9,753 nt of DNA from CAILHX01 sp036561085 (lineage in GTDB: Bacteria; Pseudomonadota; Gammaproteobacteria; Burkholderiales; Methylophilaceae). Position 1 is the first letter of the stretch. Every line of letters starts with the position of its first letter. Shown in pieces: positions 6,393 through 9,753 of the stretch. Made by a program: the position numbers and the translations under genes. Where the stretch lies: positions 1 through 9,753 of the forward strand of contig DATBPY010000198.1 in NCBI GenBank assembly GCA_036561085.1, given 5' to 3'. A model generated the notes under the pieces. The model did not search any database and had not been told where the DNA came from. It saw only the letters and a program-made list of their open reading frames with translations.

Positions 6393-6971
6393 TTACCAGA
6401 ACCAGTCGCTACTCTTGGGAGTAGACAGCACTGCCACCATGCTGCAAGGACTGCGGGTAAATCCTGCAGCCTTTGCAGACTGAATATTATTTTGCAAGCC
6501 GGTATCGGCTTGCACCTTAAGCATGATCTGCCGCATAGCATCATCGAACGCCAGACTTACCTCGTCCACCATGAATAGCGAGTCGATACGTCCATCATGC
6601 TGCCCTTCGGCTTTATAGGTGGCTAGAGTGCGTCCATCTCCAAGATGGAGTTCCACTTTCAGCTTGGCGTAATAAGTGCCTACCGCCGGATTGTAAACCA
6701 AGCGCGGCTTGACCCAGGCAATCACATCCGCGCGTTTTCCGGCCTCGCAGGTACTGACCTCTGAAAATTTCGTTGCCAGAGCCTTGGAAGCCGCCCCTTC
6801 GGCGATTTCGGCTTGATAGACCCAGCGTGTATAGAGCGGGGCTACGCCTACCAACACCGGATGATTGTATTTCTCAGGGCTCATATAAACGATGAGGCTG
6901 GACTCCCCTTCTGCCCGCGCTGAACCGATCCACATCAGGCTTAGCATCAACATCAAGACAAAATACTTCAT
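6393..6971 (-). CDS. Unrecognised secreted protein, 192 residues
   Basis: I do not recognise the family. The first 20 residues (MKYFVLMLMLSLMWIGSARA) are a clear Sec signal peptide with an ARA cleavage site and no lipobox. The mature part has two cysteines (75 and 176), likely disulfide-bonded in the periplasm. A stretch around 80-125 alternates in a beta-strand pattern (VIAWVKPRLVYN, YYAKLKVELHLGDG, LATYKAEG). A helix-like AFDDAMRQIMLKVQAD follows at 141-156. This strand-then-AF..A helix layout is reminiscent of small envelope lipoprotein domains, but this is only a resemblance. The C-terminus ends in WFW. The start overlaps the preceding dehydrogenase stop as ATGA, with AAGGAG seven bases upstream, so the two are translationally coupled and probably work together, for example as partner or electron-transfer/assembly factor (speculative). 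Confidence 0.85.
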   Translation of the reverse strand: MKYFVLMLMLSLMWIGSARAEGESSLIVYMSPEKYNHPVLVGVAPLYTRWVYQAEIAEGAASKALATKFSEVSTCEAGKRADVIAWVKPRLVYNPAVGTYYAKLKVELHLGDGRTLATYKAEGQHDGRIDSLFMVDEVSLAFDDAMRQIMLKVQADTGLQNNIQSAKAAGFTRSPCSMVAVLSTPKSSDWFW

Positions 6972-8188
6972 TTGGCTTCTCCTTTATATTCGATACGGTA
7001 AACCAGTCCGGCCCTATCATCCGAAACGTACACTGCGCCATCCTTCGGGCTGATCGCCAGACCTACAGGCCGCCCCCAGGCGCCTTCAGGGCTTAGCCAG
7101 CCGGTCGCAAAATCGCTCACCGTTACCGGCTTGTTTTGCGCAAAATGTACTCTGACTATTTTATACCCGCTCGGCCGTTCCCGGTTCCATGAGCCATGCA
7201 AGGCGACCAGCATGTCACTTCGATACTCGGACGGGAAATTAGTTTTATTCAGGAATGCCAAACCTATCGGCGTGCTATGGGCGGGAAACGTCAATACCGG
7301 AGGCTGCATGGCTGCGCAAAATTCTTTATCCGCGGGGAAATTCGGATCATTTACATGGTCGCCCCAGCAATGCGGCCATCCGTAATTGGCACCAGCTTTG
7401 ATCACGTTCAAGTGTTCGGGCGGCAGATCGTCGTCGACCGCTGTCCCTTTTTTGTCTGAACGCATATCGGCGCCTTCATTAGTTGCATACATCTCACCCG
7501 TCACCGGATGCCACACGTAATCTTGCGAGTTACGCAATCCCGATGCCCAGATGGGATCCGGCGCATGGCGACCATAGGTGGTTAATGCGCCGGCAGGCTT
7601 ACCTTCTATGGTATAGCGCAATATGCTGGCGCGTAACGGATCTGTCTCGTCACATACATTACAACTTGAACCCACACTTACATATAAGAAGCCGTCAGGA
7701 CCAAGCTTGACCGTCTTGAGCGTATGACCGCCGCTCGGCAAATTGCTGATGATCTGTTTTACCCCATCCGGCTGTAATATCACCACACCATCCTGATTCG
7801 CCACGTACAACTTGTTATCGATGAATGCCAGACCTTGTGGTGCATTCAAATGATCGGCTACCGTTACCACTTCATCCGCAACGCCATCGTGGTTCCGATC
7901 CGGGAGCATGACGACTTTGTTATCCCGTCCCAGCGACAGATAGAGATCGCCTGCAGGCGAGAATGCCATGAATCTGGGGCCACGGAAAAAATCGCTACCG
8001 CCAGGGTGAAGCCTGGCGAATACGCGCATACTGAAACCGGCGGGAAGTTGTAATACTGCGGAAGGATTATCCGGCACGGATACGACTTGCGCCATGCCGG
8101 CATATGTTAATAGCGGAAAAACGAATGCTGCCGCTACAGAGCACACATGGAGGAAAAAGCGGTGTGCTCTGCGATTCAATTGCTTCAA
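6968..8188 (-). CDS. Periplasmic PQQ-dependent sugar (sorbosone/glucose-type) dehydrogenase
   Basis: The family comprises soluble six-bladed propellers that oxidise sugars or sugar aldehydes using pyrroloquinoline quinone. The 406 residues begin with a signal sequence (basic NRRAHR then a hydrophobic run to about residue 33). Recognisable features in order: a calcium-binding-like DRNHDGVADE (97-106); PSGGHTLKTVKLGPDG with the candidate catalytic His155; GSSCNVCDE (Cys176, Cys179); WASGLRNSQD with Arg219, as in the glucose dehydrogenase GxRNPQ motif; GANYGWPHCWG (266-276); and ALHGSWNRE. These are what sorbosone dehydrogenase relatives show. The start codon is TTG at 8188. No ATG lies in frame upstream before a stop, and a later GTG would destroy the signal peptide. 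The ribosome site is poor. No PQQ synthesis genes are in the window, so cofactor use is inferred from family. Confidence 0.85.
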   Translation of the reverse strand: MKQLNRRAHRFFLHVCSVAAAFVFPLLTYAGMAQVVSVPDNPSAVLQLPAGFSMRVFARLHPGGSDFFRGPRFMAFSPAGDLYLSLGRDNKVVMLPDRNHDGVADEVVTVADHLNAPQGLAFIDNKLYVANQDGVVILQPDGVKQIISNLPSGGHTLKTVKLGPDGFLYVSVGSSCNVCDETDPLRASILRYTIEGKPAGALTTYGRHAPDPIWASGLRNSQDYVWHPVTGEMYATNEGADMRSDKKGTAVDDDLPPEHLNVIKAGANYGWPHCWGDHVNDPNFPADKEFCAAMQPPVLTFPAHSTPIGLAFLNKTNFPSEYRSDMLVALHGSWNRERPSGYKIVRVHFAQNKPVTVSDFATGWLSPEGAWGRPVGLAISPKDGAVYVSDDRAGLVYRIEYKGEAK

Positions 8189-8228
8189 TCCCGGTAATTC
8201 AATCGAAGATTGGTGTTTTCAGATGGGA

Positions 8229-8714
8229 TCAGAAACACTTCTCGTCTTGACAGCCATCATCCTTGGCACCGTATTTCACCAGCAGATCGGCTGTTGCAGT
8301 GCGGCCTTCCTTACGAGTGACGCGCAATACGGAAATACCGCCGCGCATCTGGATATTAGGGTTGCCGCCATTCTTCAGCAGATATTCCAGCAGTTCATTG
8401 TTACCATCGTAAGCGGCAGTAGCAACCGGGGTCAGTTTGGTGATGGGGTGCTGATAGTTGATGTTGGCACCATGCTCAACCAGAAACTTCACCATCGGCA
8501 GTTGGCCTTGCGAAGTAGCGGATAGGATCGGAGCCCAGCCGAAGAATACATCGTTGACCTTCATCACGCCGGAATCCAGATATTTTTTAACGACGGGGAT
8601 ATTGCCATCGACTACGGCGCCGCAGAATTCGACCTGTTCATCGTCGGTATAAGCAAATACATGGGTTGAAAGCAGCAGTAGTGCTGCCAGAAAAATCGCC
8701 TTTATTGTTCTCAC
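8229..8714 (-). CDS. Secreted ankyrin-repeat protein
   Basis: Ankyrin repeats are protein-binding modules, and in bacteria some act in the periplasm. With the chosen GTG start the protein has 161 residues: signal peptide MRTIKAIFLAALLLLSTHVFA (cut after 21), then about four repeats. The clearest are GWAPILSATSQGQLPMVKFLVEHGANIN (59-86), LTPVATAAYDGNNELLEYLLKNGGNPN (94-120) and a degenerate last repeat ending ADLLVKYGAK. Cysteines at 31, 155 and 160 (GCQDEKCF tail) suggest a disulfide in an oxidising compartment. A TTG 15 bases further upstream is also in frame but lacks a ribosome site. Its stop is 40 bases from the dehydrogenase start with no terminator, so it heads the secreted set. Some periplasmic ankyrin proteins accompany and protect enzymes (for example with catalase); a similar partner role here is a guess. 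Confidence 0.88.
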   Translation of the reverse strand: MRTIKAIFLAALLLLSTHVFAYTDDEQVEFCGAVVDGNIPVVKKYLDSGVMKVNDVFFGWAPILSATSQGQLPMVKFLVEHGANINYQHPITKLTPVATAAYDGNNELLEYLLKNGGNPNIQMRGGISVLRVTRKEGRTATADLLVKYGAKDDGCQDEKCF

Positions 8715-8723
8715 GTTTCTTTT

Positions 8724-8727
8724 CTCC
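8724..8727 (-). promoter_or_regulatory. Ribosome binding site supporting the GTG start of the ankyrin gene
   Basis: GGAG sits nine bases before the GTG at 8714, within a purine-rich GGAGAAAAGAAAC. The alternative TTG at 8729 overlaps this element and would make it coding. Confidence 0.55.
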
Positions 8728-8739
8728 AATTAAATAAAT

Positions 8740-9753
8740 TTAAGCTACAAACTTACGTGCATTTCTAAACATACGTAACCACGGCCCTTCTTCGTTCCAT
8801 CCATCCGGCTTCCATGAATGCTGCACTGCGCGGAATACCCGCTCAGGATGCGGCATCATAATGCTAAAGCGCCCGTCAGCTGTGGTCAAACCGGCAATTC
8901 CCTTGGGCGAACCGTTAGGATTGAACGGATATGTTTCCGTCTCTTTACCGTAGTGATCAACAAAACGCACACTCACCAGCTTGTGTTGCAACACATCTTC
9001 GACATGTCTTTGCTCAGAAAATTCCGCAAAACCTTCACCATGCGCTACCGCAATAGGCATGCGGCTACCCGCCATACCGCCGAAAAACAGTGAGGGCGAT
9101 TCTAACACTTCGACCAAAACAAAACGTGCTTCGAACTGCTCGGATTTATTGCGCACAAAATGCGGCCATAATTCCGCACCCGGAATGATCTGGTGCAGGT
9201 TGCTCATCATCTGGCAACCATTGCACACGCCCAAGGCAAATACATCCGGGCGCTGGAAGAATGCGCTGAATTCATCGCGTGCACGGGCATTGAATAGAAT
9301 GGACTTAGCCCACCCTTCCCCTGCGCCCAGCACATCGCCGTAGGAAAAACCGCCGCAAGCCACGAATCCTTTGAAATCGCGCAACGAAACGCGCCCCGCA
9401 ATGATGTCGCTCATATGTACATCGCACGACTCAAAACCGGCACGATCGAATGCAGCCGCCATTTCCACTTGACCGTTCACGCCTTGCTCGCGTAACACCG
9501 CTATCCGCGGCCTGGCCAGATTGAAGTACGGTGCCGCGATGTCGTCATGAGCATCATAGGTCAGTTTCACATGCAAGCCCGGGTCGGCAGTATCCAGAAT
9601 ATTGTCGTATTCCTGCTGTGCGCATTGCGGATTATCGCGCATGCTTTGCATGCGGTAAGTGGTTTCCGACCATATACGATGCAGATTGATGCGAGACTCA
9701 CTCAACACCATCTCACCACCGCATTTGATCTTGATGCTTTCTCCAGGTTGCGG
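8740..9753 (-). CDS. purL: Phosphoribosylformylglycinamidine synthase, C-terminal part; 5' end outside the window
   Basis: PurL makes FGAM from FGAR, glutamine and ATP in the fourth step of cytoplasmic purine synthesis. The window holds the last 337 residues of the large single-chain form (about 1,300 residues in gammaproteobacteria). The fragment starts near the end of the synthase domain (SESRINLHRIWSETTYRMQ, LRDNP-like MRDNPQCAQQEYDN). It then enters the glutaminase domain: RPRIAVLREQGVNGQ, GGFSYGDVLGAGEGWAKSIL, and the nucleophile Cys177 of the fragment in GVCNGCQMM (codon 9223-9225). His302 and Glu304 in MPHPERVF complete the triad. The Cys-His distance of 125 and the 35 residues after His equal the known Salmonella/E. 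coli layout (C1135, H1260, E1262). The frame is open through base 9753, so it is intact as far as can be seen. No terminator follows, so read-through into the ankyrin gene is possible. Confidence 0.97.
   Translation of the reverse strand, partial: PQPGESIKIKCGGEMVLSESRINLHRIWSETTYRMQSMRDNPQCAQQEYDNILDTADPGLHVKLTYDAHDDIAAPYFNLARPRIAVLREQGVNGQVEMAAAFDRAGFESCDVHMSDIIAGRVSLRDFKGFVACGGFSYGDVLGAGEGWAKSILFNARARDEFSAFFQRPDVFALGVCNGCQMMSNLHQIIPGAELWPHFVRNKSEQFEARFVLVEVLESPSLFFGGMAGSRMPIAVAHGEGFAEFSEQRHVEDVLQHKLVSVRFVDHYGKETETYPFNPNGSPKGIAGLTTADGRFSIMMPHPERVFRAVQHSWKPDGWNEEGPWLRMFRNARKFVA

Noticed and set aside
6362..6544. N-terminal extension of the SMP-30-like protein up to an ATG at 6544
   Set aside because: It would overlap the coupled upstream gene by over 150 bases and bury the signal peptide. 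The start at 6361 has a good ribosome site.
7131..8103. Several open frames of 70-90 codons opposite or within the dehydrogenase gene
   Set aside because: They are shadow frames lacking ribosome sites or recognisable protein features, and lie inside a well supported gene.
8715..8729. Ankyrin protein starting at TTG 8729
   Set aside because: No ribosome site precedes it, while GGAG is well placed for the GTG at 8714 followed directly by a signal peptide.

Overview
The window looks like a chromosomal segment of a flagellated betaproteobacterium. A member of Nitrosomonadales or Gallionellaceae would fit the protein flavour, but this is an inference from the style of the sequences and not a match. 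All major genes are recognisable as ordinary bacterial genes. I see no tRNA, rRNA, insertion sequence, CRISPR array or phage feature, and no gene-free stretch exceeds about 160 bases.

Region 1 (1-2734, minus strand) is the start of the flagellar rod/hook operon, reading flgB-flgC-flgD-flgE leftwards and running off the window inside flgE. flgB and flgC overlap by one base (TAATG). A good sigma-54 (-24/-12) promoter match lies just ahead of flgB and fixes its likely start codon. The hook protein FlgE carries a stretch of about 100 residues that is 40% alanine, inserted where ordinary hook proteins run straight through.

Region 2 (2735-5505) holds a cytoplasmic diguanylate cyclase gene (GGEEF active site plus RxxD inhibitory site) wedged between flgB and the divergent flgA. 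In enteric bacteria flgA and flgB face each other directly. The cyclase gene has a sigma-28-like promoter match upstream and hairpins downstream. flgA (P-ring chaperone) reads rightwards and ends at a hairpin terminator. flgM and flgN are not next to it.

Region 3 (5516-8714, minus strand) is a tight four-gene set whose products all carry N-terminal Sec-type signals. In transcription order these are an ankyrin-repeat protein, a PQQ-type sugar (sorbosone/glucose) dehydrogenase beta-propeller, an unrecognised 192-residue protein that overlaps it by ATGA, and an SMP-30/gluconolactonase-type propeller with the family's metal- and substrate-binding positions. A dehydrogenase making a lactone and a lactonase opening it would form a simple periplasmic oxidation pathway. 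This is the best candidate here for an undescribed functional unit.

Region 4 (8740-9753, minus strand) is the C-terminal glutaminase part of purL (purine biosynthesis). It lies only 25 bases upstream of the ankyrin gene with no visible terminator between them.
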